Positions 15,603 through 24,385 of a stretch of DNA of 48,683 bases are shown here, piece by piece (positions within the stretch are counted from its first letter, which is position 1; the number at the start of each line of letters is the position of its first letter). The notes beneath the pieces are model-generated. The model was not told where the DNA came from. It was given only the letters and a program-made list of their open reading frames with translations, and ran no database searches. The translations under genes were made by a program, and so were the position numbers. The stretch is from Nostoc flagelliforme FACHB-838 (GTDB lineage: Bacteria > Cyanobacteriota > Cyanobacteriia > Cyanobacteriales > Nostocaceae): assembly GCF_014698065.1 (NCBI RefSeq), contig NZ_JACJSI010000052.1:1-48683 (forward strand), written 5' to 3'.

Positions 15603-17627
15603 ATGAAAAAACCTTTATCATCGCCGCCACATTACGTAGGTGACAGAGATCGACTAAAACCTTACCAAGTCAAGCTGATGCAGCATCAGGAAGAACGTGC
15701 CCGCCAGTTGCAGTTGGTACAAGAGATTAACCAAATCATTGCCAATAGCTCGGCTACGGCGTTGATGCTGCAAGATATTGCCCAATTGCTAGGAGTTGCT
15801 TTTCATGTAGATTGCTGCTGCTTGGTTTCAGTAGCAAGTGAGACATCTAAGGAAGCAACTACTACTAATTGGTGTGCTAATGAGTATTTAGGGTTGCCAC
15901 ACCCGGAAGAGATGTTTTCGATGGAACAATTGCTTATGCACTCGCCAGTGCTGCAATGTGCTTCTCAACAATTGACTATTGAAGACATTTCCATCATTCA
16001 GAACAGTCTGGTAGTTGGGTGTCAATATTTGCCACTACCGATAAAAGCTGTTTTGGCAATTCCCACCCGGTTTGGTGGCAAGAATAATGGAGTGATTAAT
16101 CTGATTAAATTCCAACCTTATGAATGGAGTGAATCAGAAAAACAATTGCTCAAAGAAGTGGAGTCGGCTTGCGCGATCGCTTTTTCTGGAGTGGCACAAG
16201 CTCAACTCATTGCTCATCAACAGCAGTATGTGCAAAAGAGCAACCAGCATCAAAGCTTGATCAAGCAATTAACTATATTAAATCGCAGCAACTTGGAGCT
16301 TAATCAAATGCTCCAGTTAGTTGTCGCCTCGACTGCTGAATCTCTTCAGGCAGATCGTGGTTTGCTTATACTACTGAAATATACAGATCCACTATTTAGG
16401 ACTCAAGCTAAAAAACAAATACCCAAAGCGAAAGCTACCGTGATTGGTGAATGGGCTAGGGAAACACCAAATTCCGGCACTAGTGAACTAGACACCTTAG
16501 CTGAGTCTTTCTTGATTTCGGACTGTGGTTTATGCCAGCGTGCCTTTATAGATTCTGGAAAAGCAGTAATTTTCGATGACTATATAGACCAAAACGATAC
16601 TCTAAGAGCTGCTCGATTATTTGCCATAGATAAATTGCCTGCCGTACTTTTAGTGCCCTTAGAAAGCCAAGGTAAAATCTTAGGATTCTTGGTGCTACAG
16701 CAATCTGTGATTCGCAGTTGGCAACCAGCAGAATTAAATCTTGTGGAAATGGTTTGCGCTCAAGCGAGTAATGCCATAATTCAGTCACAGACATTGCGCC
16801 AAGTGCAAACTTTGGTAGATGAACGGACAGCGAAACTCCAGAGTAGTCTGGAACTCCAAGCGAAATTGCATGAAAGAACACGGCAGTATGTTGAGCAACT
16901 GCGGAAACTTAACGAACTCAAAGATGAATTTTTGAGTAACATGAGCGATCGCTTGCGCTATCCTCTGACAAATATGCTGATGTCAATTCGGAACTTACGT
17001 TTGCCAGGAATCGCGCCAGAGCGTCAGGCTCGATACATGGATATCCTAGAGCAGGAATGTACAAAAGAAATTAACTTGATTAATGACTTGTTGACACTCC
17101 AGAAACTAGAGTCGCCTCACGAAGCCCCGCAATTAGAATCTATAGATTTAAATACTAGAATCCAAAATATAGCGGCATCTTTCGAGAAAAAACTCGCAGA
17201 GAAAGGATTAAAGATTTCTGTAGATTTACCAGAAGAATCATTAAAACTGCAAACTGAACTGGAGAGTTTTGACCGCATCCTGCAAGAGTTGTTAACAAAT
17301 GCCTGTAAATACTCAGAGCATAATACCATTGTCCACCTTGAAGCCTCTCACCAAGTTGATAAACAAATTGATCAAGTTATCATGAAGGTGACGAATACAG
17401 GACATGCTATCTCTGAAGAAGAAGCGACCTACATCTTTGACAAGTTCCGTCGGGGAAAAGGGCGTTGGACTCCAGGGACTGGCTTGGGGCTTGCCTTAGT
17501 CAAGTCTTTAGTGCAGCATCTGAATGGAGCGATCGCTGTTGAAAGCCTCCCAATCTTGGATTCTGAACAGAGCGAAATTTGCTTCACCCTGACTCTGCCC
17601 CAATTTTCTGACGAAAGCAAACCATAA
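15603..17627 (+). CDS. GAF-domain sensor histidine kinase lacking the phosphoacceptor His
   Basis: The 674-aa cytoplasmic protein has two GAF-like sensor domains (roughly residues 40-205 and 235-395), a coiled coil with RQYVEQLRKLNELKDEF, a HisKA-like helix pair and an HATPase domain (ELLTNACKYS N-box; GTGLGLALVKSL G2 box). In the H-box the family reads SHELRTPL, but here it is SDRLRYPL, so Asp (codon 16947-16949) replaces His. The change lies exactly in a HIP1 octamer at 16945-16952. The G1 box is also weak (VTNTGHAIS). It is therefore probably a pseudokinase or a partner subunit. ATG 15603 has GAGGG 10 bases upstream; longer starts (TTG 15558, ATG 15573) are possible. A START-like gene follows after 8 bases. 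Confidence 0.85.
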   Translation: MKKPLSSPPHYVGDRDRLKPYQVKLMQHQEERARQLQLVQEINQIIANSSATALMLQDIAQLLGVAFHVDCCCLVSVASETSKEATTTNWCANEYLGLPHPEEMFSMEQLLMHSPVLQCASQQLTIEDISIIQNSLVVGCQYLPLPIKAVLAIPTRFGGKNNGVINLIKFQPYEWSESEKQLLKEVESACAIAFSGVAQAQLIAHQQQYVQKSNQHQSLIKQLTILNRSNLELNQMLQLVVASTAESLQADRGLLILLKYTDPLFRTQAKKQIPKAKATVIGEWARETPNSGTSELDTLAESFLISDCGLCQRAFIDSGKAVIFDDYIDQNDTLRAARLFAIDKLPAVLLVPLESQGKILGFLVLQQSVIRSWQPAELNLVEMVCAQASNAIIQSQTLRQVQTLVDERTAKLQSSLELQAKLHERTRQYVEQLRKLNELKDEFLSNMSDRLRYPLTNMLMSIRNLRLPGIAPERQARYMDILEQECTKEINLINDLLTLQKLESPHEAPQLESIDLNTRIQNIAASFEKKLAEKGLKISVDLPEESLKLQTELESFDRILQELLTNACKYSEHNTIVHLEASHQVDKQIDQVIMKVTNTGHAISEEEATYIFDKFRRGKGRWTPGTGLGLALVKSLVQHLNGAIAVESLPILDSEQSEICFTLTLPQFSDESKP

Positions 17628-17635
17628 TTCTGAAA

Positions 17636-18223
17636 GTGACTAAAAAACAGAACACAACAGAGAACCCTGATTTGCAGTCTCCAATTGATAACATCAACCT
17701 AGAAGGGGATTTGCCTGTTAAGGTAGAAGTTCAAATTGAGAAAATCGCAGAGCGACAGCGGCAAATTAGTGCTAAAGTCCAAATTCCTCAACCCGTGGAA
17801 CAAATCTGGAAGGTTCTGACAGACTATGAAGCCTTGCCTGATTTTCTTCCCAACCTCGCTAAAAGTCGTCTAATCAAGCATCCCAATGGTGGAATTAGGC
17901 TGGAGCAAGTAGGCTCCCAGCGCCTACTGAATTTCAATTTTTCTGCGCGGGTGGTTCTGGATTTAGAAGAATGCTTCCCCAAAGAAATTAATTTCTGCAT
18001 GGTAGAGGGAGATTTTAAAGGCTTTTCTGGTAGCTGGTGCTTAGAGCCTTATTCTCTCGGTGAGTTTGTCGGAACAAATCTGTGCTATACAATTCAAATT
18101 TGGCCTAAACTCACTATGCCTGTGGGAATCATTGAAAATCGCCTGAGTAAAGATTTGCGGTTAAATCTTGCGGCTATTCACCAACGTGTAGAAGAACTAG
18201 CCAGCAAAGAACCCTCTGTATAG
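17636..18223 (+). CDS. SRPBCC/COQ10-like START-domain protein
   Basis: The 195-aa protein contains a polyketide cyclase/START-like fold: ISAKVQIPQPVEQIWKVLTD is the usual first strand and helix, followed by YEALPDFLPNLAKSRLI, and the C-terminal long helix LRLNLAAIHQRVEELA closes the pocket. Such proteins bind hydrophobic ligands (quinones, pigments, lipids). It starts at GTG 17636, 8 bases after the kinase stop, so the two form an operon, and a ligand-dependent link to the GAF kinase is a reasonable but unproven idea. No signal peptide or membrane span. A terminator follows immediately. Confidence 0.82.
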   Translation: MTKKQNTTENPDLQSPIDNINLEGDLPVKVEVQIEKIAERQRQISAKVQIPQPVEQIWKVLTDYEALPDFLPNLAKSRLIKHPNGGIRLEQVGSQRLLNFNFSARVVLDLEECFPKEINFCMVEGDFKGFSGSWCLEPYSLGEFVGTNLCYTIQIWPKLTMPVGIIENRLSKDLRLNLAAIHQRVEELASKEPSV

Positions 18224-18226
18224 TTA

Positions 18227-18260
18227 AACCATCATTCAGGTTGATTCCTGAATGATGGTT
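18227..18260 (+). terminator. Terminator after the START-like gene
   Basis: A perfect 14-bp stem (AACCATCATTCAGG at 18227-18240, CCTGAATGATGGTT at 18247-18260) with a 6-base loop directly follows the stop codon at 18223. The T-tract is short (TTGATT). Confidence 0.8.
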
Positions 18261-18311
18261 TTGATTCGCAAACTGGAAACAAAAAAGCTTTTACTTTTTA
18301 TTGTTTTTAAG

Positions 18312-18384
18312 TACCCCCAGGGGAATTCGAATCCCCGTTACCTCCGTGAAAGGGAGGTGTCCTAGGCCTCTAGACGATGGGGGC
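18312..18384 (-). tRNA. trnE: tRNA-Glu(TTC)
   Basis: On the minus strand the 73-nt sequence starts GCCCCCATCGTCTAGAGG and ends TGGGGGT plus discriminator A. The anticodon arm CCTCCCTTTCACGGAGG places TTC in the loop, and the T-loop GATTCGAATC is canonical. CCA is not encoded. In cyanobacteria this tRNA also supplies glutamate to chlorophyll and heme synthesis through glutamyl-tRNA reductase. Confidence 0.95.
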
Positions 18385-18710
18385 ATCGGACTCAGACCTT
18401 TTATAAGTTAACCAATTTCCTGGCAGTTGTCAACAGGTTTTGCAAAAAAAAGTTTGTGGCGGCTAAACTGGGTGGAGGCAAAAGCTTGAAGAGGATACAA
18501 AAACATGAAGACAAACAAAAAAGTTCAAAGATGCTTCTGTGAGAAGCCGCAGGGTGTATCAACGGCAGGCGCTGGGAATTTAGGAGAACGCCCGGATAGC
18601 AAAAACGCTAAATTCAGTAATGGACAAAGGGTATGATGTTGTACCGTGTAAAGTTAATATCTACGGTTTTTTACAAAAGATTTTGAAATAAATCGCTCAA
18701 AATCTACAAC
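18385..18710. other. Intergenic region before the antiporter gene
   Basis: About 325 bases without a credible gene. The first part holds the tRNA-Glu promoter (minus strand). A purine-rich stretch at about 18520-18600 and a possible promoter TATGATGTTG near 18631 precede the antiporter start. No clear ribosome binding site stands before the ATG at 18711. Confidence 0.4.
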
Positions 18711-20630
18711 ATGGAAGCATCTTTTGAAATTACCATACAGATGGCGATCGCTGTCTTTGCTGGCATTAGCGCCCAAGTGCTAGCTGCATACCTTCGTGTC
18801 CCCAGCATCGTCTTGTTATTGCTGTTGGGCATTCTGTTTGGCTCTGATGGTATAGGGCTATTGCATCCCCATTCGCTAGGCGCTGGACTAGAAGTTATTG
18901 TCGCCCTTGCCACGGCAATAATTTTGTTTGAAGGCGGACTTAACTTGGATTTACGAGAGTTAGGCAGAGTTTCAGTCAGCCTGCAATTGCTGGTCACTCA
19001 AGGAACGCTGATCACCTTGCTAGGTGGGAGCATGGCAGCCCATTGGCTGGGCGAATTTCCTTGGAACATAGCTTTTCTCTATGCTTCCATAATTGTGGTG
19101 ACAGGCCCAACCGTCGTTGGCCCTTTGCTGAAACAAATCAATGTAGATCGGCAAGTGGCAACACTTTTGGAAGGGGAGGGGGTTTTAATTGACCCTGTAG
19201 GGGCTATCCTCGCCTTCGTTGTCCTCGATACGATTTTGAACGGCGATGCTGACCCCATCAATGCGATCATTGGTTTACTGATGCGCCTGGGTGTTGGCGC
19301 GGCAATTGGTGGCGCTGGCGGTTATCTGATGAGTTTGATTTTCAAACGCGCTAGTTTTCTGTCATTTGAGCTAAAGAACTTAGTAGTATTGGCGATACTT
19401 TGGAGCCTGTTTACTTTATCGCAAATGATCCGCAGTGAATCGGGAGTAATGACAACAGTAGTTGCAGGGGCAGTATTTGCGAACTCCTCAGTCCCCGAAG
19501 AACGTCTGTTACGAAGCTTTAAGGGTCAACTGACAATCCTCAGCGTCTCGGTGCTATTTATCTTATTAGCTGCTGATTTATCTATTGCCAGTGTGTTTGC
19601 TTTGGGTTGGGGTAGTTTATTCACCGTTTTGGTACTAATGTTTGTCGTTCGCCCGATTAATATCCTCTTGTGTACCTGGAATAGTGACCTAAACTGGCGA
19701 CAAAAAGTATTTTTAAGCTGGGTTGCTCCGAGAGGAATTGTTGCCGCCTCTGTCGCTTCTTTTTTTGCGATTTCGCTGACACAGCGCGGCATTAACGGCG
19801 GCGATTCTATCAAAGCTCTAGTATTCCTGACAATTATCATGACTGTTGTCTGCCAAGGGCTAACAGCTGGTTGGGTTGCTCAATGGCTACAAATCACTTC
19901 CAAAGATGCAACTGGGGCAGTTATTGTGGGTTGTAATCCCTTGAGTCTTTTGATTGCTCGATTCTTTCAAGAACGGGGAGAAAATGTCGTGATGATTGAT
20001 ACTGACCCCCAATATCTTGTCCAAGCCGAGGCACAAAATCTCCGGGTGATTGTCAGCAGTGCGTTGGATGCTGCTGTTTTGGAAGAGGCAGGACTTGCCT
20101 CTGTGGGTACTTTTTTGGCTATGACAAGTAACGGGGAAGTGAATTTTGTTTTGGCTCAACGAGCAGCTGAGGAGTTTAATCCGCCTCGCGTTTTAGCTGT
20201 TTTCCCCCGCGATCCACAAACAAATATTTCGATTAGTAATAAAGTTAATCAAGCTTTTATTCCAGACTTAGCGATTAAAACTTGGAATGAGTATTTGAAT
20301 AATGGGCGAGTGAAGTTGGGAACAACCACACTTGATGAGTTGGAATTTTCCACTCAATGCGATCGCATCCAAGAAAAGATTCGGACTGGATTTTTGATAC
20401 CCTTATTGCTAGAACGAGAAGAACGCTTACAGGTAATGCCAGCTAACCAAGATTGGGAAATTGGCGATCGCATTATTTACCTGTTGCATGACCCCAGACC
20501 TAGCCTTTTAAAACGTTTATCTGGTGCCACCCAATCCACTCCCCTCTCCTTAGAAAAGTTACCGGAGGTTGAAGACTTATCTCTGGCCCAATTATCTCAA
20601 CTTTCTCCTAGTGAGGTTCCTAGGGGATGA
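18711..20630 (+). CDS. CPA1-type cation:proton antiporter with C-terminal TrkA-N-like domain
   Basis: The 639-aa protein has about 12 membrane spans in its first 400 residues. VTGPTVVGPLLKQIN and EGEGVLIDPVGAILAFV are the NhaP-type transport-core motifs with the ion-binding Asp. A Rossmann-like RCK/TrkA-N domain follows (GAVIVGCNPLSLLIARFFQE, then VVMIDTDPQ), although its GxGxxG turn is altered (VGCNPLS), and a TrkA-C-like tail ends the chain. It should exchange Na+ or K+ for H+ in the plasma or thylakoid membrane, perhaps controlled by a nucleotide. It is a single gene without an obvious partner. The exact ion cannot be told from sequence. Confidence 0.88.
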   Translation: MEASFEITIQMAIAVFAGISAQVLAAYLRVPSIVLLLLLGILFGSDGIGLLHPHSLGAGLEVIVALATAIILFEGGLNLDLRELGRVSVSLQLLVTQGTLITLLGGSMAAHWLGEFPWNIAFLYASIIVVTGPTVVGPLLKQINVDRQVATLLEGEGVLIDPVGAILAFVVLDTILNGDADPINAIIGLLMRLGVGAAIGGAGGYLMSLIFKRASFLSFELKNLVVLAILWSLFTLSQMIRSESGVMTTVVAGAVFANSSVPEERLLRSFKGQLTILSVSVLFILLAADLSIASVFALGWGSLFTVLVLMFVVRPINILLCTWNSDLNWRQKVFLSWVAPRGIVAASVASFFAISLTQRGINGGDSIKALVFLTIIMTVVCQGLTAGWVAQWLQITSKDATGAVIVGCNPLSLLIARFFQERGENVVMIDTDPQYLVQAEAQNLRVIVSSALDAAVLEEAGLASVGTFLAMTSNGEVNFVLAQRAAEEFNPPRVLAVFPRDPQTNISISNKVNQAFIPDLAIKTWNEYLNNGRVKLGTTTLDELEFSTQCDRIQEKIRTGFLIPLLLEREERLQVMPANQDWEIGDRIIYLLHDPRPSLLKRLSGATQSTPLSLEKLPEVEDLSLAQLSQLSPSEVPRG

Positions 20631-20663
20631 GGAGATTGGGGATTGGGGACACAATAGTAACTG

Positions 20664-20721
20664 CTGTACAGAGGCGATTAATTGACTCTCTCCTGTACAG
20701 AGGCAATTAATTGCCTCTCTC
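20664..20721. repeat. Two perfect-tandem 29-bp repeats, overlapping a gene end
   Basis: Units 20664-20692 and 20693-20721 are directly adjacent and differ at only two positions (CTGTACAGAGGCRATTAATT then GMCTCTCTC). The second is itself palindromic (GAGGCAATTAATTGCCTC). The minus-strand reading of this block encodes the last residues of the cytochrome b6-like protein (RQLIASVQERVN) and its stop. Confidence 0.85.
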
Positions 20722-21310
20722 CTAATTCCCCTTGCGATTCTTGCCAGAGTAAAGCAGACAAATGTACTACAGCAAGAATTAGCGTCGTTACGGAAATTAG
20801 ATAACTGTGTATTGTGTAAAGGTGTTCGACGGTAATTGTGTTAATGGCTCCACCGCCAGTCAGGATGTCGCGCAGTTGCCCACCAATTAAAGGAATAGCT
20901 TCGATGGTTCCTAGCTCAATGCTAAAACGCCAATATCCTTCCTGAGTCCAATCTAAAATCATTGCTGTCCAATTCAGCCCAATTGCACTTAGGGTCAACA
21001 AAATCACGCTAATCCAAGCAGCCAGCCAACTCTTGCGAAATTGCCGACCTAAAAACATCACCACAATTTGAATTAGAGCGATCGCAATTATGGCGTTACC
21101 AGCAATATCGTGCGCTCTTAAAAACAACCAGCCGTATGGCAGTTGTGTATTAATCATCTTTAAGGAATTGTAAGCTCCGCCTGCTGTTGGTTCATAGTAA
21201 AAAGCAAGCAAAACTCCGGTAGATACATAAATTAAACACAGAGTCAGAATCACGACTGATAATATCGTCGCTATTCGTCGCAAAATCTTATCGAACTGGG
21301 TGCTTTGCAT
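20678..21310 (-). CDS. Cytochrome b6-like membrane protein with one altered heme ligand
   Basis: This 210-aa four-helix protein aligns with PetB: FYYEPTAGGAY, GYWRFSIELGTIEAIPLIGG and the helix-4 motif match. In PetB two His pairs bind two hemes. Here H67, H168 and H183 are at the expected places (15 residues between the last two), but the partner 14 residues after H67 is Gln81 instead of His. It may bind one normal heme b and a second with Gln or none. It is not the b6f subunit itself, as it is shorter and divergent and has no petD nearby. A role in quinone or cytochrome electron transfer is inferred. The C-terminal 12 residues come from a 29-bp tandem repeat. Confidence 0.8.
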   Translation of the reverse strand: MQSTQFDKILRRIATILSVVILTLCLIYVSTGVLLAFYYEPTAGGAYNSLKMINTQLPYGWLFLRAHDIAGNAIIAIALIQIVVMFLGRQFRKSWLAAWISVILLTLSAIGLNWTAMILDWTQEGYWRFSIELGTIEAIPLIGGQLRDILTGGGAINTITVEHLYTIHSYLISVTTLILAVVHLSALLWQESQGELGERQLIASVQERVN

Positions 21311-21401
21311 GGCTCACCCCTCCTGTTCTTAACTAAGTATTTATTACTATTACGATTTTAGCTAAGAAATATTAATAAATGTTGTATTAAGATAAAGTTT
21401 T

Positions 21402-22115
21402 TTAAATCAAATATTGCACCCAAGCTTTTAAGGGTTCTGGTGAGCCATACCAAATTCCCGGACTTCTCGGAGAATGCCTCACACCTTGAATCACCAGATT
21501 TTCTGCCCCCTCTAAATGAGCAGCTTCAATGGGTGTGATTCCATCTCCCCAAGTGTTACCCTTACCACAGGTTAATTGGTAACTATTGTAAGCTAACCAA
21601 CTACCAGGCCGCCTTTCTCCAAAGATAGTTTTGCCAGCTACACAAACGTAACGAACGTTTTTATAAAAAGCTCCTGGGTAGTTGTTGGTAACAAAATTTA
21701 AATTAGAGCGTGTCCAGCGTTCTTGGCTAATATGGGGTGTGCCCAAAGTTATGAAAGTAGCAACTAGGGGATGCCCTTCCCAGAGAAACGGTTTGACATT
21801 ACCGCCTGCCAAATAGGGCTTTTCTCCCATGTAAATGCGGGATATCCAACCTCCGGCTGAGTGACCAATCAAGTTAATTTGAGTAGTATTATATTGACGC
21901 AATATATACTTGATCGTCTGATCGAGTTGTTGCAAAATCGATGTAACGGGTCTTCTTCCAATAGTGGGGAGCCAGTCACGCCGTCGTAGTGGGACTGTAA
22001 CTGTGGGAAAATCTAACTGCTGTAGGGATTGTTCTAGTTGGCGGTAAGCGATCGCACTTTCTAGATATCCAGGCAAAATAACTATTGGTAACGGCATTTT
22101 AAATTTTGGCTGCAA
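21402..22115 (-). CDS. Alpha/beta hydrolase, lipase-like
   Basis: The 237-aa protein shows VILPGYLESAIAYRQLEQSL (oxyanion-loop strand and helix) and the nucleophile elbow LIGHSAGGW (GxSxG). A possible acid lies in WGDGITPIEAA and a final His in QGVRHSPRSPG. The pattern resembles PGAP1/triacylglycerol-lipase-like cyanobacterial and plant proteins. No signal peptide, so it probably acts on lipid or ester substrates in the cytoplasm or at a membrane. The Met at residue 7 (MPLPIVILPG) is an alternative start that puts the first strand at the N-terminus. Substrate unknown. Confidence 0.82.
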   Translation of the reverse strand: MQPKFKMPLPIVILPGYLESAIAYRQLEQSLQQLDFPTVTVPLRRRDWLPTIGRRPVTSILQQLDQTIKYILRQYNTTQINLIGHSAGGWISRIYMGEKPYLAGGNVKPFLWEGHPLVATFITLGTPHISQERWTRSNLNFVTNNYPGAFYKNVRYVCVAGKTIFGERRPGSWLAYNSYQLTCGKGNTWGDGITPIEAAHLEGAENLVIQGVRHSPRSPGIWYGSPEPLKAWVQYLI

Positions 22116-22714
22116 TGATTCAGGGTTTGAACTTTTTTGAAGCAGAAGTAGTCAGATTCGGAAGCTAGAATTACGATTGTATTATCGACTCCTTTTATCA
22201 GAACTCAAATAGCTTTGGTGGAGTTTAGGGCGAGAATTTCAATAGTAATTGTACAATTTGCAACAGTTTTAAGGGCTGCTGATGTGGTAGTATTTTCACA
22301 TAGGGTCTATCCTGGTAACAATCAAGTGTGCCATCTGCTACAAAAGCTCAGTTGACTGAAAAACAATAGAAAAACAAGGCAACTTCCGCAGATGTTGGGA
22401 TGTACTGAGATTTGGGTGTTCACTTAAACTTTATAAATATCCCAGATATTAATTTTAATTGTGTGCGTCATAAGAATCAAAAATCAAAAACAGTAATTTT
22501 TCAAATTTCTCTTTAGCAAGCTCAAATTTGAAGATATGAAACACCGTTATTGATCAATTAGAAACTTAAATAAATGGCAACTTTGGCGTTTTGATTGCCA
22601 GTAGAGGAACTTATTATTTCCTCGGAGGAACGCATCTCTTGCCAGATATTGCAATATATTCGGAAAGAGAAAATCCCTAGTCAACTGCAACTGAGTGAGT
22701 GAACGATAACAGCT
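22116..22714. other. Long divergent promoter region without genes
   Basis: About 600 bases lie between the divergent hydrolase and TonB-like genes. I see no gene-like frame, no tRNA and no long repeat. A short palindrome CCTCGGAGG (about 22620-22628) and the direct repeat GAGTGAGTGAACG just before the TonB-like start are the only features. Confidence 0.5.
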
Positions 22715-24319
22715 ATGTCTTACGTCTCCCTGCTGAAAAATATACCAGAAATCTTAAGCCAACCAATTGGGATAGCAGCTATAGCTTCCCTTGGCATTCA
22801 CGGTGCGATCGCGATGATTGTGCCATTGATGCCTGTGGATTCTAACAAGCCCAAAGAAACAGCATCATCTAAAACAGTCGGACTTTTGGAATTGAGCCAA
22901 GCCGACCAAAACCGTTTACCACAAACCACGCCCCAAATTGGTTTACAACAACTTCCTCCAATAGCCCCACTTTCTACTCCAAACTTTAGCACCCAAGCTG
23001 GATTATCACCATTAGCACCACCGCCATCCAGCCAGTTGGTACTACCTCCGCTGCCCCCATCATCAAATAACTATCGGGTTTCCTCCTTGCCTCCAAGGCA
23101 GTCTTTGCGGATGATTCCTAGTAATAATTTGCGGTTTGACGCGTCTAAATTTGACAATTCTAAATTTAATACCAGCCCGAAATTTTCTCCTTCAATTTCC
23201 CCTGTAAATAACACTGCCAGCAAATACGAGCCACCTAAGCCTTTGGATGTAAATAGGTTGCCAGAATTGCAGTCGCAGAAAATACCTGATGAGATTCTGC
23301 AAAATGCCCAATCTCCCAACTTATCTGACACTGCTCCCATTGCAACAGCGCAGGTAAATACAACTTCACAAATGACGCAACCGATTAATGATGCGTTTAG
23401 AATTCCTCAAAACCAGTTGATAAGTTCTTTAAAACAAGCTCCAAGAAGTGGGGATACTTTAATTGGAACTAGGGCAAGCACATCCCAGATAGGCGATTTA
23501 TCGGCGAGGGGAACTCAACAGGCAATGTCTAACGACAAGCCGCAAAGCGTCTACACACAGCTTGACTCCTACGCCAACCTGAGAAAAAAAGTCCAGCAAG
23601 AATACCCTGACGCGGAACAAAAACCAGTCATCCGTCAAACATTACCCACGGATAAGCCGAATCTTCAAGGTGCTGTTTTGGGTGTATTAGTGGTAGATCC
23701 TGATGGTAAGGTCTTAGATATTAAGTTTCAAGACAAGCTAGTCTCACCGGAATTGCAATCACAAGCAAGAGAATATTTCAACAAGCAATCCCCCAAGGGA
23801 GATAAACAGATTAGTTCCTATCCATTTAATCTCCTTTTCCAAAACAACGGTAGCAATAGTACAGCTACCACCCAAGAGCAAAAGCCCTCGTTATTATCTG
23901 CACCGGGAACAAATAACAATCAGCTTATCCCCTCACCAGCAGCATTACCTGATTTGCGAATCAGAAATAACCAGCCTACGTCTTCACCCGCAGGTACTCT
24001 CAAACCATTATCTGAACTGCGAATCAAAAATAACCAGCCTACGTCTTCACCGACAGGTACTCTTAAACCATTATCTATACCGGGAGTCAATAGCAATCAA
24101 CCTATCCCCTCACCAGCAGTTACTTCTAAACCATTCTCTGAATTGCAAATCAGAAATAGCCAGCCCACACCTTCATCGGCAGCTACTACTTCCGAACCGT
24201 TATTGCTGCCCAGAGTGAATAAGAGTCAGCCTACACCCTCTGCTGAATCTGATCAAAAATTAGTAGAACGGTTGCGTGAAGTGAAGGAAAACAGAGAAAA
24301 GTCTAATCTAGAGAAATAA
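22715..24319 (+). CDS. TonB-like protein with Pro-rich region and internal repeats
   Basis: The 534-aa protein has an N-terminal membrane anchor (PIGIAAIASLGIHGAIAMIV), a long Pro/Ser/Gln/Asn-rich periplasmic stretch, then a domain around residues 300-370 (QGAVLGVLVVDPDGKVLDIK, SPELQSQAREYF) that reads like the TonB C-terminal beta-alpha-beta unit. After it come four to five diverged repeats of about 25-30 residues (NNQPTSSPTGTLKPLS-like). It may transmit force to outer-membrane receptors, but no ExbB/ExbD or TonB-dependent receptor gene is adjacent. The repeat tail after the TonB-like domain is unusual. The start ATG lies behind GTGAACGATAACAGCT, with no strong Shine-Dalgarno. Confidence 0.7.
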   Translation: MSYVSLLKNIPEILSQPIGIAAIASLGIHGAIAMIVPLMPVDSNKPKETASSKTVGLLELSQADQNRLPQTTPQIGLQQLPPIAPLSTPNFSTQAGLSPLAPPPSSQLVLPPLPPSSNNYRVSSLPPRQSLRMIPSNNLRFDASKFDNSKFNTSPKFSPSISPVNNTASKYEPPKPLDVNRLPELQSQKIPDEILQNAQSPNLSDTAPIATAQVNTTSQMTQPINDAFRIPQNQLISSLKQAPRSGDTLIGTRASTSQIGDLSARGTQQAMSNDKPQSVYTQLDSYANLRKKVQQEYPDAEQKPVIRQTLPTDKPNLQGAVLGVLVVDPDGKVLDIKFQDKLVSPELQSQAREYFNKQSPKGDKQISSYPFNLLFQNNGSNSTATTQEQKPSLLSAPGTNNNQLIPSPAALPDLRIRNNQPTSSPAGTLKPLSELRIKNNQPTSSPTGTLKPLSIPGVNSNQPIPSPAVTSKPFSELQIRNSQPTPSSAATTSEPLLLPRVNKSQPTPSAESDQKLVERLREVKENREKSNLEK

Positions 24320-24351
24320 TCACCAGTGGGTGATTTTGGATTAATAAATAA

Positions 24352-24385
24352 AAAGTAGGGTAGCACATCTGTGCTACCCTACTTT
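24352..24385. terminator. Bidirectional terminator between TonB-like gene and petJ
   Basis: A perfect 15-bp stem (AAAGTAGGGTAGCAC at 24352-24366, GTGCTACCCTACTTT at 24371-24385) with a 4-base loop ATCT has A- and T-rich ends on both strands. It overlaps the petJ stop codon by two bases and follows the plus-strand gene by 32 bases. Confidence 0.85.
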
